Assembly (NCBI GenBank): GCA_040751755.1
Contig: JBFMHC010000033.1
Span: forward strand, 55,960 to 119,959
DNA length: 64,000 nucleotides
Reading direction: 5' to 3'
Origin: PFJX01 sp040751755
GTDB lineage: Bacteria > Pseudomonadota > Gammaproteobacteria > Burkholderiales > Thiobacillaceae
The position numbers were made by a program, and so were the translations under genes. Numbering within the stretch: position 1 is the stretch's first letter; each line of letters starts with the position of its first letter. Below the pieces are notes generated by a model. The model worked only from the letters and a program-made list of their open reading frames with translations. It did not search any database and was not told the DNA's origin. This document shows, piece after piece, positions 24,198 to 32,657 of the stretch.

Positions 24198-25991
24198 ATG
24201 TCATTCTCCCCGCCCGCGATCCGCCTTCTCCCCGACCTTTTGATCTCCCAGATCGCCGCCGGCGAGGTGGTGGAGCGCCCCGCCTCGGCGCTCAAGGAGC
24301 TGCTGGAGAACAGCCTCGACGCCGGTGCGCGCGAGGTCCGCGTGGACCTGGAGGAGGGCGGCATCCGCCTGATCCGCATCGCCGACGACGGTGCCGGCAT
24401 CGCCCCGGACGAGCTGCCGCTGGCCCTGACGCGCCACGCCACCAGCAAGATCGCCAGCCTGGAGGACCTGGAACGGGTCGCCAGCCTGGGCTTTCGTGGC
24501 GAGGCGCTGGCCAGCATCGCCGCCGTCTCGCGCCTGACCCTGACCAGCCGCGCCGCCGGAGCGCCCCACGCCTGGAAGCTGGGCGCGCTCGACGGTCACG
24601 TCTCGTCGCCGGAGCCGGCGGCCCTGGGCGGCGGCACGGTGGTGGAGGTGCGCGACCTGTTCTTCAACACCCCGGTGCGGCGCAAGTTCCTCAAGACCCC
24701 CGCCACGGAATACGGGCACTGCGACGACGTGTTCTGCCGTCTCGCCCTCGCGCATCCGGCCTGTGCCTTCACCCTCGCGCACAACGGCAAGGTGGCGCGC
24801 CGCTTCATGCCCGGCGACTGGCAGGCGCGCGCGCTGGCGGTGATGGGCGAGGAGTTCGCCGCCGCCGCGCGCACCCTCGACGAGCGCGCCGGGCCGCTGC
24901 GCCTGTTCGGCCTCGCCGGGTTGCCGGCCTACTCGCGCGCGGGGCGCGACGCGCAGTACCTGTTCGTCAACGGCCGCTTCGTGCGTGACAAGCTACTCAA
25001 CCACGCGCTGCGCGAGGCCTACCGCGACGTCCTGCACCACGAGCGCCACCCCGCCTACGTGCTGTTCCTGGAATTGCCGCCGGAGGGGGTGGACGTGAAC
25101 GTGCACCCGGCCAAGACCGAGGTGCGCTTCCGCGAGGCGCGTGGCGTGCACCAGTTCGTGTTCCATGCCCTGGAGCGCGCGCTGGGCGGCGGCGAGGCGG
25201 TGTCCGCGCCCGTTGCCATGCCGCCGCAGCCCGCCGCGCCGGGTCCCGCCTGGACGCCCCCGCCCCGGCCGGCGTTCCCCGCTGTGGCACCGGCCTGGGC
25301 CGGCCAGCAGACCAGCATGCCGCTGGCGGCGGAACCCGCGGCCTACTACGCGGTGGTGGCGGAGGCCCTGGCCTCGGCACCGGCAAGGCCGGAGGAACAG
25401 GGCGAGGCACCGCCGCTGGGCTACGCCCTGGGCCAGCTCGCCGGCGTCTACGTCCTGGCGCAGAACGCGAAGGGTCTGGTGGTGGTGGACATGCATGCGG
25501 CGCACGAGCGTATCGTCTATGAGCGCCTCAAGGTCGCCCTGGAGCAGCGCCGCGTCGCCAGCCAGCCCCTCCTGATCCCGGTGGTGTTCGCCGCCACGGC
25601 GCTGGAGGTGAGCACCGCTGAGGAGGCCACCGAGGCCCTCGCCGGCCTGGGCTTCGAGATCGCCCCGGTCTCGCCCACGCACCTGGCGGTGCGCGCCGTG
25701 CCGACCCTGTTGCAGGGGGCGGACGCGGAGACCCTGGCGCGGGAGGTGTTGAAGGATATGTGGGAATTCGGTATTTCAGCGGCCTTGACCGCGCGCCGCA
25801 ACGAACTGCTGGCGACGCTGGCCTGCCATGGCGCGGTGCGCGCCAACCGGCGCCTGAGCCTGCCGGAGATGAACGCCCTGCTGCGCGACATGGAGGCCAC
25901 CGAGCGCGCGGATCAATGCAATCACGGTCGACCCACCTGGTTCCAGTTGACCATGGCCGACCTGGACAAGATGTTCATGCGAGGAAAGTGA
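24198..25991 (+). CDS. mutL: DNA mismatch repair protein MutL
   Basis: A 597-residue MutL. N-terminal GHKL ATPase: IAAGEVVERPASALKEL, DAGA, DDGAGI and the SLGFRGEAL lid. A proline/alanine-rich linker (about 340-420) leads to the dimerisation domain, which contains DMHAAHERIVYE (from Asp431), matching the metal-binding motif of endonuclease-type MutL proteins found in bacteria without MutH; the terminal CNHGRPTW supports this. It nicks the new strand after MutS recruitment. The ATG at 24198 is only about 10 bases after a TATA-like element (gataaact). The stop overlaps the next start in TGATG. Confidence 0.97.
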   Translation: MSFSPPAIRLLPDLLISQIAAGEVVERPASALKELLENSLDAGAREVRVDLEEGGIRLIRIADDGAGIAPDELPLALTRHATSKIASLEDLERVASLGFRGEALASIAAVSRLTLTSRAAGAPHAWKLGALDGHVSSPEPAALGGGTVVEVRDLFFNTPVRRKFLKTPATEYGHCDDVFCRLALAHPACAFTLAHNGKVARRFMPGDWQARALAVMGEEFAAAARTLDERAGPLRLFGLAGLPAYSRAGRDAQYLFVNGRFVRDKLLNHALREAYRDVLHHERHPAYVLFLELPPEGVDVNVHPAKTEVRFREARGVHQFVFHALERALGGGEAVSAPVAMPPQPAAPGPAWTPPPRPAFPAVAPAWAGQQTSMPLAAEPAAYYAVVAEALASAPARPEEQGEAPPLGYALGQLAGVYVLAQNAKGLVVVDMHAAHERIVYERLKVALEQRRVASQPLLIPVVFAATALEVSTAEEATEALAGLGFEIAPVSPTHLAVRAVPTLLQGADAETLAREVLKDMWEFGISAALTARRNELLATLACHGAVRANRRLSLPEMNALLRDMEATERADQCNHGRPTWFQLTMADLDKMFMRGK

Positions 25992-26386
25992 TGTCCGAGA
26001 AAACCAGCCAGAAACCCTTCCCCATCCCGGTCAAGCCGGCGGCGGAGAACCCCATGGGCGAGGACGGCCTGGCCAGCTCCTGCGCCAGCGGCGAGCCCTA
26101 TGCCCTGATGGTGCTGGGCGACTCGATGCTGCCCGAGTTCGAGGAGGGCGAGATCATCGTCATCGAGCCGGACGGCCTGGCGCGCGACGGCTCCTTCGTC
26201 ATCGCCTTCGTCAATGACGAACACATCTTCCGCCAGCTGGTGAAGCACCCGGAGGGCTGGATGCTGAAGCCGCTCAACCCGCTCTATCCCAACATCCCCA
26301 TCGACAGCATCGAGGCGGCGGTGAAGGGCGTGGTGATCATGAAGAAGAAGCCCGGCCGGCGCCGGGCGATGAAGGAATACGTCTGA
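25991..26386 (+). CDS. S24 (LexA-fold) protein without DNA-binding domain
   Basis: A 131-residue protein made of the LexA/UmuD-type S24 fold only. The nucleophile Ser45 is kept in VLGDSMLPEF, but the position of the catalytic lysine (E. coli LexA Lys156, in EVTVKRL) is Arg81 in EHIFRQL. This makes autoproteolysis doubtful. There is no helix-turn-helix and no signal peptide, so it is neither a LexA repressor nor a signal peptidase. The ATG overlaps the mutL stop by one base, which implies coexpression with mismatch repair; a role in stress response is only a guess. Confidence 0.78.
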   Translation: MSEKTSQKPFPIPVKPAAENPMGEDGLASSCASGEPYALMVLGDSMLPEFEEGEIIVIEPDGLARDGSFVIAFVNDEHIFRQLVKHPEGWMLKPLNPLYPNIPIDSIEAAVKGVVIMKKKPGRRRAMKEYV

Positions 26387-26398
26387 CCCGAGGCCCGC

Positions 26399-27190
26399 TC
26401 AGCGCTTGAGCAGGACCTCCATGACGAACTTCACCCCCTCGTAGGCCAGCATCAGGCTGAGGAAGCCGGCGAGGGTCCAGTAGATGGCGGTGCGGCCGCG
26501 CCAGCCGTAGATGCGCCGGCCTAGCAGCAGGGCGGCGAAGATCACCCAGGCGGTGATGCCGAACACGGTCTTGTGGTTCAGGGTCATGGCCTTGCCGAAC
26601 ACCTCCTCGGAAAAGCCGATGCCGGAGATCACCGTCAGGGTGAGCAGGGCGAAGCCGCCCTGGATGATGCGGAACAGCAGGCGCTCCAGGGTCAGCAGCG
26701 GCGGCAGGTTGGCCAGCATCTTCGGCGGCACCGCCTTGTGCAGGTGCTTCTCCGCGAGGGCGATGAGGATGGCGTGCAGGGCGGCGATGGTGAGCAGGCT
26801 GTAGGCGGAGAAGGCGACCAGCAGGTGGGCGCGGAACAGCGGCGCGTCGGTGTGCGGTACCGGTGCGCCGGGCGGCATCGCCGCCTGCAGCGCGACGCTG
26901 AGGCCGGCGACGGCGAGCACGAAACCGAGCACCCCCGCGAGGTGGTAGCGCCAGGCGGCGGTGGCATAGATCAGCACGGTGAGGGCGGAGAGCGCGGAGA
27001 ACGAGAGCGCGAAGCCCAGGTGGATGCCGTCCGCGCCGAGCATGTCGCGGTGCAGCACGAGCAGGTGCGGCACCAGGGGCAGCAGCGGCAGCAGGCGCGG
27101 CAGCAGGCCGGTGCGGCAGCAGCCGGGCTGGCCGGGCCAGTACCAGACGGAGAGGCCGAGATAGGCGAGGATGGCGAGGGCTTCGAGCAT
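26399..27190 (-). CDS. YpjD/HemX-like inner membrane protein of the CcsA superfamily
   Basis: A 263-residue membrane protein with about eight helices. It has the CcsA-superfamily pattern: RAHLLVAFSAYSLLTIAALH, FRIIQGGFALLTLT, LNHKTVFGITAWVIFAALL. The tryptophan-rich WWD haem-handling signature of true CcsA is absent, so it belongs to the YpjD group, whose function is not settled. Position next to ffh in divergent orientation is the same as ypjD in E. coli. The start at 27190 (MLEALAILAYLGL) begins the first helix. Confidence 0.85.
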   Translation of the reverse strand: MLEALAILAYLGLSVWYWPGQPGCCRTGLLPRLLPLLPLVPHLLVLHRDMLGADGIHLGFALSFSALSALTVLIYATAAWRYHLAGVLGFVLAVAGLSVALQAAMPPGAPVPHTDAPLFRAHLLVAFSAYSLLTIAALHAILIALAEKHLHKAVPPKMLANLPPLLTLERLLFRIIQGGFALLTLTVISGIGFSEEVFGKAMTLNHKTVFGITAWVIFAALLLGRRIYGWRGRTAIYWTLAGFLSLMLAYEGVKFVMEVLLKR

Positions 27191-27259
27191 GAGGTGCGCT
27201 GGGTCGTGGGCACGCGGGTTTGCTAGACTGCGCGAGTCTATCGCATCTCCCCCCATTCC

Positions 27260-28615
27260 ATGTTCGACAACCTGACCGATCGCCTCTCCCGAGTCGTCAA
27301 GAACCTGCGCGGCCAGGGCCGGCTCACCGAGGACAACATCCAGGACGCCCTGCGCGAGGTGCGCGTGGCCCTGCTGGAGGCCGACGTGGCCCTGCCCGTG
27401 GTGCGCGACTTCATCGCCCGCGTGAAGGAAAGGGCCATGGGCCAGGAGGTGCTGCAGAGCCTGACCCCGGGCCAGCAGCTCATCGGCGTGGTGCACAAGG
27501 AGCTCACCCACCTGATGGGCGAGCAGGCCGCGCCGCTCAACTTCGCCACCCAGCCGCCCGCGGTGTTCCTCATGGCCGGCCTGCAGGGCGCGGGCAAGAC
27601 CACCTCCACCGGCAAGCTCACGCGCGTCATGCGCGAGGCGGGCAAGAAGAAGATCCTCGTGGTGAGCTGCGACGTCTACCGCCCCGCCGCCATCGAGCAG
27701 CTGAAGACCGTGGCGGCGCAGGCCGGCGTGGACTTCTTCCCCTCCAGCGGCGACCAGAAGCCGGCCGACATCGCGCTGGCCGCCCTCGATCACGCACGCA
27801 AGCACCTCTACGAGGTGCTGATCGTCGACACCGCCGGCCGCCTGCACGTGGACGAGGCGATGATGGCGGAGATCAAGGAACTGCACGCCCTGCTCAAGCC
27901 GATCGAGACCCTGTTCGTGGTCGACGCCATGCAGGGCCAGGACGCGGTCAACACCGCCAAGGCCTTCGGCGACGCCCTGCCGCTCACCGGCGTGATCCTC
28001 ACCAAGCTGGACGGCGACGCGCGCGGTGGCGCCGCCCTCTCGGTGCGCCACATCACCGGCAAGCCGATCAAGCTGGTGGGCGTGGGCGAGAAGCTCACCG
28101 GCATCGAGGTCTTCCATCCCGAGCGCATGGCCAGCCGCGTGCTCGGCATGGGCGACGTGCTGTCGCTGATCGAGGAGGCGCAGCGCAGCGTCGACCACGC
28201 CGAGGCGCTGAAGACGGTGCAGAAGCTCAAGAGCGGCAAGGGCTTCGACCTGGAGGACTTCAAGGCGCAGATGCAGCAGATGAAGAAGCTGGGCGGCCTC
28301 GGCAGCCTGGTCGACAAGCTGCCGGGCGCCGGCAAGATCGGCGCCGACCAGCTGGAGAAGGGCGAGAAGGAGATGCGCCGCATCGAGGGCATCATCAACG
28401 CCATGACCCCCGAGGAGCGCCACCGCCCCGAGATCCTCAAGGCCAGCCGCAAGCGCCGCATCGCCGCCGGCGCCGGCGTGCAGGTGCAGGACGTGAACCG
28501 CCTGCTCACCCAGTTCGAGCAGGCGCAGAAGATGATGAAGATGATGGGCAAGGGTGGCGGCCTGGCGAAGATGATGCGCGGCATGAAGGGCATGATGCCG
28601 GGCATGCCCCGATAA
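27260..28615 (+). CDS. ffh: Signal recognition particle protein Ffh
   Basis: A 451-residue SRP54 GTPase that binds 4.5S RNA and signal sequences and delivers nascent membrane proteins to FtsY. N domain helices, G domain with GLQGAGKTT P-loop, DTAGRLH and TKLDGD, and a Met-rich M domain ending in KMMKMMGKGGGLAKMM. All motifs are complete and the length is normal. The start at 27260 (MFDNLTDRLSRVVKNL) is canonical. It is divergent from the ypjD-like gene and precedes the rpsP operon. Confidence 0.97.
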   Translation: MFDNLTDRLSRVVKNLRGQGRLTEDNIQDALREVRVALLEADVALPVVRDFIARVKERAMGQEVLQSLTPGQQLIGVVHKELTHLMGEQAAPLNFATQPPAVFLMAGLQGAGKTTSTGKLTRVMREAGKKKILVVSCDVYRPAAIEQLKTVAAQAGVDFFPSSGDQKPADIALAALDHARKHLYEVLIVDTAGRLHVDEAMMAEIKELHALLKPIETLFVVDAMQGQDAVNTAKAFGDALPLTGVILTKLDGDARGGAALSVRHITGKPIKLVGVGEKLTGIEVFHPERMASRVLGMGDVLSLIEEAQRSVDHAEALKTVQKLKSGKGFDLEDFKAQMQQMKKLGGLGSLVDKLPGAGKIGADQLEKGEKEMRRIEGIINAMTPEERHRPEILKASRKRRIAAGAGVQVQDVNRLLTQFEQAQKMMKMMGKGGGLAKMMRGMKGMMPGMPR

Positions 28616-28634
28616 GCTCAGCGAAAACAGCGGC

Positions 28635-28663
28635 TTGGCTTGCTTGCGCCGATGGCGTACAAT
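28635..28663 (+). promoter_or_regulatory. Putative sigma-70 promoter of rpsP-rimM-trmD-rplS
   Basis: TTGGCT (28635-28640), a 17-base spacer, and TACAAT (28658-28663). It lies in the 129-base gap between ffh and rpsP and would give a 5' leader of about 75 bases. The match to the consensus is good for a high-GC genome. Confidence 0.6.
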
Positions 28664-28744
28664 GCGCGGCTTTTCCGCATTCCGTGCGCGTGAACCCCGC
28701 GTTCCGCGCCCGCTGGCAATCGAACTCTAGAGGACTGCAGCAAC

Positions 28745-28993
28745 ATGGTGACCATTCGTCTCTCCCGTGGCGGCTCCAAGAAGCGCCCCTTCTTCAACAT
28801 CGTCGTCGCCGATTCCCGCAATCGTCGTGACGGCCGCTTCATCGAGCGCATCGGCTTCTACAACCCCGTCGCCACCGGCAGTGCCGAGGGCCTGCGCGTG
28901 AACCAGGAGCGCCTGGCCTACTGGCAGGGCGTGGGTGCCCAGGTGTCCGACACCGTTGCCCGTATCGTGCGTGGCACCAAAGCCGCTGCCTGA
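28745..28993 (+). CDS. rpsP: 30S ribosomal protein S16
   Basis: An 82-residue ribosomal protein with the canonical N terminus MVTIRLSRGGSKKRPFFNIV and the FIERIGFYNP motif. S16 is needed for assembly of the 30S 5' domain. It is the first gene of the conserved rpsP-rimM-trmD-rplS operon. Confidence 0.98.
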   Translation: MVTIRLSRGGSKKRPFFNIVVADSRNRRDGRFIERIGFYNPVATGSAEGLRVNQERLAYWQGVGAQVSDTVARIVRGTKAAA

Positions 28994-29516
28994 AGCCCCG
29001 ATCGAACGGGTGGTGATGGGGCGCGTTGCCGCCCCATACGCGGTCAAGGGGTGGCTCAAGATCCAGCCCTTCACCGAATACATCGACAGCCTGCTGGACT
29101 ACGACTCCTGGTGGCTGGGCCGTGAGACCGGCAGGGGCGCCGGCTGGCGCGAGTACCGCCTCCTCGACGCCAAGGTGCACGGCCAGACCCTGCTGGTGCA
29201 ACTGGAGGGCGTCGATGGCCGCGATGCCGCGGAGGCCCTCAAGGGGCTGGATGTGGCGGTCGACCGGGCGGAGTTTCCCGAGGCCGACACGGACGAGTAC
29301 TACTGGGACGACCTGATCGGCGCCGAGGTGACGAACACCGACGGTGTCTCCCTCGGCAAGGTCGAGGGACTGCTGGAGACCGGCGCGCATGACGTGCTGC
29401 GCGTGGTGGGCGAGCGGGAACGCCTGATCCCCTTCGTCGACGCCTATGTGCGCGAGGTGGATCTGGAAAACGGGCGCATCCTCGTCGAGTGGGGCGCCGA
29501 CTGGGACAAGGATTGA
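28971..29516 (+). CDS. rimM: 16S rRNA maturation factor RimM
   Basis: A 30S assembly factor with the N-terminal RimM barrel (VVMGRVAAPYAVKGWLKIQPF) and the C-terminal PRC domain (DEYYWDDLIGAEVTN, GAHDVLRV). The start is uncertain. GTG at 28971 gives 181 residues, a normal length, and overlaps rpsP by 23 bases; ATG at 29016 gives 166 residues and begins right at the conserved core. Neither has a strong ribosome binding site, which suggests translational coupling to rpsP. Confidence 0.93.
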   Translation: MAPKPLPEAPIERVVMGRVAAPYAVKGWLKIQPFTEYIDSLLDYDSWWLGRETGRGAGWREYRLLDAKVHGQTLLVQLEGVDGRDAAEALKGLDVAVDRAEFPEADTDEYYWDDLIGAEVTNTDGVSLGKVEGLLETGAHDVLRVVGERERLIPFVDAYVREVDLENGRILVEWGADWDKD

Positions 29517-29536
29517 ACCGGGACGGCAACGCAACG

Positions 29537-30319
29537 ATGACGCCGAGCTACCACGTCATCACGCTGTTCCCGGAGATGTTTGCGGCGCTCACGCAGTTCG
29601 GCGTGAGTGGGCGGGCGGTCCGCAACGAGTTGTGCAGGGTGAGGTTCTGGGACCCCCGGGACTTCACCCAGGACAACTACCGCACGGTGGACGACCGGCC
29701 GTTCGGCGGCGGTCCCGGCATGGTGATGCTGGCGGAGCCGCTGGACTTGGCGCTGACCGCGGCGAAGACGGCCCTGGCGCGAGAAGGTGCAGGCAGCCCG
29801 AGGCTGATCTACCTCTCGCCGCAGGGGCGCAGGCTGGACCAGGCCCTGGTCGAGGCGCTTGCGGCGGAGCCGGCGCTGGTGCTGCTGGCGGGGCGCTACG
29901 AGGGGATCGACGAGCGCCTGTTCGCGCGTCACACCATCGAAGAGGTTTCGATCGGCGACTTCGTGCTGTCGGGCGGCGAGTTGCCGGCGATGGTGCTGCT
30001 GGATGCGGTGATCCGCCAGATCCCCGGCGCCCTCGGGCACGCCGATTCGGCCAGGGAGGACTCCTTCGCCGACGGCCTGCTGGACTGCCCGCACTACACG
30101 CGGCCCGAGTCCTACCTGGGGCTGGAGGTGCCGGCGGTGCTGAGGAGCGGCAGCCACGCGGCGATCGCGCGCTGGCGCCTCAAGCAGGCGTTGGAGCGCA
30201 CGCGGCAGCGGCGCCCAGACCTGCTGGCGGGACGGCCTCTGTCGGCGCAGGAGCGCGAGCTGCTGCGCGAGTTGGAAGCGGAATTGAATGCACGCGGGGC
30301 GCCCAAGGGCGACTCGTGA
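29537..30319 (+). CDS. trmD: tRNA (guanine-N1)-methyltransferase TrmD
   Basis: A 260-residue SPOUT methyltransferase that makes m1G37 in tRNAs reading CNN codons, preventing +1 frameshifting. Motifs: YHVITLFPEMF, RPFGGGPGMVM, LAGRYEGIDERL, SIGDFVLSGGELPAM, the deep-trefoil-knot SAM site. Start at 29537, 20 bases after rimM. Confidence 0.97.
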   Translation: MTPSYHVITLFPEMFAALTQFGVSGRAVRNELCRVRFWDPRDFTQDNYRTVDDRPFGGGPGMVMLAEPLDLALTAAKTALAREGAGSPRLIYLSPQGRRLDQALVEALAAEPALVLLAGRYEGIDERLFARHTIEEVSIGDFVLSGGELPAMVLLDAVIRQIPGALGHADSAREDSFADGLLDCPHYTRPESYLGLEVPAVLRSGSHAAIARWRLKQALERTRQRRPDLLAGRPLSAQERELLRELEAELNARGAPKGDS

Positions 30320-30403
30320 TGTTGGTGCCCGATTTTCGGGATTAGAAACGGCCTTACGTATCCACGGATACCTCTTTGGCCCATATCGTTAAGGAAAACG
30401 AAG

Positions 30404-30790
30404 ATGAACATCATCGAGCAGCTGGAAAAGGAAGAAATGGCCCGCCTGATGGAAGGCAAGACCATCCCCGCGTTCGCCCCCGGCGACACCGTGGTGGTGC
30501 AGGTGAAGGTCAAGGAAGGCAACCGTGAGCGTCTGCAGGCCTACGAGGGCGTGGTGATCGCCAAGCGCAATCGCGGTCTCAATTCCGCCTTCACCGTGCG
30601 CAAGATCTCCGCCGGCGAGGGCGTCGAGCGTACCTTCCAGACCTACTCCCCGCTGGTCGCGGCCATCGAGCTGAAGCGTCGCGGTGACGTGCGTCGCGCC
30701 AAGCTGTACTACCTGCGCGAGCGTTCCGGCAAGTCCGCCCGCATCAAGGAGAAGCTGGACTTCAACAAGAAGGCCGCCGCCGCCGAGTAA
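30404..30790 (+). CDS. rplS: 50S ribosomal protein L19
   Basis: A 128-residue ribosomal protein at the 30S-50S interface, starting MNIIEQLEKEEMARLMEGK with the core GDTVVVQVKVKEGNRERLQ. Length is normal for betaproteobacteria. An 84-base gap separates it from trmD and holds two weak inverted repeats. A strong terminator follows. Confidence 0.98.
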   Translation: MNIIEQLEKEEMARLMEGKTIPAFAPGDTVVVQVKVKEGNRERLQAYEGVVIAKRNRGLNSAFTVRKISAGEGVERTFQTYSPLVAAIELKRRGDVRRAKLYYLRERSGKSARIKEKLDFNKKAAAAE

Positions 30791-30814
30791 TCGGCGGTCG
30801 CCGCTCCGCCGCGA

Positions 30815-30845
30815 AACAGGCCGCCTCCGGGCGGCCTGTTTTTTT
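30815..30845 (+). terminator. Rho-independent terminator of the rplS operon
   Basis: An 11-bp perfect stem aacaggccgcc/ggcggcctgtt (30815-30825 and 30830-30840), four-base loop tccg, then a T-run to 30845. The T-run overlaps the end of the convergent TauE gene. Confidence 0.92.
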
Positions 30846-31590
30846 ATGTGTCGGCCTGGTAGGCCTTGAGCAGGACCGACAGGGCGCTGGCCAGCAGGAG
30901 CAGGCCGATCAGCCGCTGCATCTGCATATGGCTGAGCCGGGTATGCACATGACCGCCGGCGTAGAGGGCCGCGACGACGATGGGCAAGGCCCACAGGGCG
31001 TGCAACCAGATGTCGAGGTCGAGCAGGAGGCCGGCGATGAGGAAGGCGCCGATGCGGATCAGACCCTCCATGAAGAACAGCCCGGAAAGCGTGGCGCGCA
31101 ATATCCCCTTGTCCTGGATGCGGTGTGACAGGTAGATGACGTAGGGCGGTCCGCCGGTGCCGAACAGGCCGCCGACCGCGCCGCCCGTCAAGGCGGCCGG
31201 GTAGGCCCAGCGGGGCGAGATGGCGGCGAACGGGCCGGGGCGCATGAACAGGAAGCGCAGGGCGAAGATCAGGATGAATGCCGCCAGGCTGCCCAGCAGG
31301 ATGCCAGCGGGCAGCGACACCAGCATGCTGGTGCCGAGGGCCACACCGGCCAGCGAGGCGGGCAGCAGCCGGCGCACCTCTTCCTTGTCGACATGCTTGA
31401 AATGCAGGCCGCCGATCAGTGCCGAGGCGGTGAAGTCCGCGATCAGCATGAAGGGCACGACCTGCGGCAGCGGGAAACGCAGGGCCAGCAAGGGCACCGC
31501 GATGAGGCCGGAGCCGAAGCCGGAGATGCCGCGCACGAAATAGGCCAGCGATAGAACGAGGGCCGCATACAGGAGGTCGGTTTGGGTCAC
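30844..31590 (-). CDS. TauE/SafE family sulfite/organosulfonate exporter-like permease
   Basis: A 248-residue inner-membrane protein with about eight helices and the duplicated TSUP pattern: GISGFGSGLIAVPLLAL in the first half and GGAVGGLFGTGGPPYVIYL in the second. Members move small sulfur anions or sulfonates; the exact substrate here is unknown, though the host's sulfur metabolism makes sulfite or thiosulfate reasonable. Convergent with rplS, with the two 3' ends sharing the terminator region. Confidence 0.9.
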   Translation of the reverse strand: MTQTDLLYAALVLSLAYFVRGISGFGSGLIAVPLLALRFPLPQVVPFMLIADFTASALIGGLHFKHVDKEEVRRLLPASLAGVALGTSMLVSLPAGILLGSLAAFILIFALRFLFMRPGPFAAISPRWAYPAALTGGAVGGLFGTGGPPYVIYLSHRIQDKGILRATLSGLFFMEGLIRIGAFLIAGLLLDLDIWLHALWALPIVVAALYAGGHVHTRLSHMQMQRLIGLLLLASALSVLLKAYQADT

Positions 31591-31670
31591 GCGGATCTCG
31601 GCAGGGGCGATGCATGAAGGGTGCGCATTTCACCACAAACGCCGGCAGGCATGTCCATTCGGCGGGCGGT

Positions 31671-32570
31671 TCAGCGTGCCGCCGATCCGCCTGCGGTCTC
31701 CAGCAGCCAGGCACGGAAGGCCATCACCTTGGCGAGCCCGGCGAGCTTCTGGGGTACGACCAGGTGGTAGGCCATGGGGGTGCTGATGGCATGGTCGAAC
31801 AACTGCACCAGGCGCCCGTTACGGAGGTCGTCCGCCACCAGGCTGTGCCACACCAGGGCGACGCCGAGGCCGGATACGGCCGCCTGGATGGTGAGGTTGG
31901 TCTCGCCGAAACGCTGGATGCGCAAGGGGCCGTCGGGCTCGATGCCCTGGGACTCGAACCAGGTCTCCCAATCGGGGAAGACGCGTTGCCCGGTGTGCCA
32001 GTCGTCGTTCAGCAATGGGCGGTGTAGCAGGTCGGCAACGTTCTTGATCCCCGCCGCCAGTGCCGGTGCCGCCACGGGGATGATCGTCTCGGGCATCAGT
32101 CGCTCCACGTGCAGGCCGGGGTAGTTCCCCGAGCCGAAACGGATGGCGCAGTCGACGTCCTCCAGGTCGAAATCGACCAGACGCCGGGTAGCGAGCAGGC
32201 GCAGCTCGATCTCGGGGTGGCGGGCCTGGAAGTGTTCCAGGCGGGGAACCAGCCAGCGCGCGGCGAAGGCCGGGGGTGTCGACACCACCAATGGCCCGTC
32301 GGCGCCGCTACGCAGCAGTGCGGTGGCGTGTTCCAGGCGGTCGAAGGCGTCGCTGAGCAAGGGCAGGGCAGCCGCCGCGGCCTCGCTCAGCGCCAGTGGC
32401 TTGCCGCGCCTGAACAGGGCCTGGCCGAGCTGTTCCTCGAGTTGCTTGATCTGCTGGCTCACGGCCGCGGGCGTGACGTGCAACTCCGCCGCCGCCCGCG
32501 CCATGGAGAGGTGGCGCGCGACGGCCTCGAAGGCCCGCAGGGCGGTCAGCGGCGGGAGTCGTCTAGTCAT
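31671..32570 (-). CDS. LysR family transcriptional regulator (GcvA-like)
   Basis: A 299-residue regulator. N-terminal winged helix: LTALRAFEAVARHLSMARAA, HVTPAAVSQQIKQLEEQLG. The effector-binding domain follows, with the GcvA-type features VDCAIRFGSGNYPGL and VSGLGVALVW. It is divergent from an EamA transporter gene with an 87-base AT-rich gap, the usual setting for a LysR protein controlling its neighbour. Confidence 0.92.
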   Translation of the reverse strand: MTRRLPPLTALRAFEAVARHLSMARAAAELHVTPAAVSQQIKQLEEQLGQALFRRGKPLALSEAAAAALPLLSDAFDRLEHATALLRSGADGPLVVSTPPAFAARWLVPRLEHFQARHPEIELRLLATRRLVDFDLEDVDCAIRFGSGNYPGLHVERLMPETIIPVAAPALAAGIKNVADLLHRPLLNDDWHTGQRVFPDWETWFESQGIEPDGPLRIQRFGETNLTIQAAVSGLGVALVWHSLVADDLRNGRLVQLFDHAISTPMAYHLVVPQKLAGLAKVMAFRAWLLETAGGSAAR

Positions 32571-32573
32571 TAG

Positions 32574-32589
32574 AAATTCTTAATAATTT
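32574..32589. promoter_or_regulatory. Possible LysR-type operator
   Basis: aaatt (32574-32578), six-base spacer, aattt (32585-32589): an interrupted AT-rich dyad of the size LysR proteins bind, located directly next to the lysR start and within the divergent lysR/eamA gap. Confidence 0.35.
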
Positions 32590-32657
32590 GGCAATAAAGA
32601 CTCGTTTGTTCAGGAGGTTTTGTGTCTATAGATTTTGAATCCGTTAAGCGATCCTGA

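Noticed and set aside
25991..26386. Calling this gene lexA or umuD
   Set aside because: There is no DNA-binding domain, and the catalytic lysine is replaced by arginine.
26399..27190. Calling this gene ccsA (cytochrome c synthase)
   Set aside because: The Trp-rich haem-handling motif is missing and the gene position next to ffh is that of ypjD.
30328..30371. Two small inverted repeats before rplS (cccga/tcggg and gtatc/gatac), considered as an L19 leader
   Set aside because: Stems of only five pairs with no resemblance to a known leader RNA that I can confirm.
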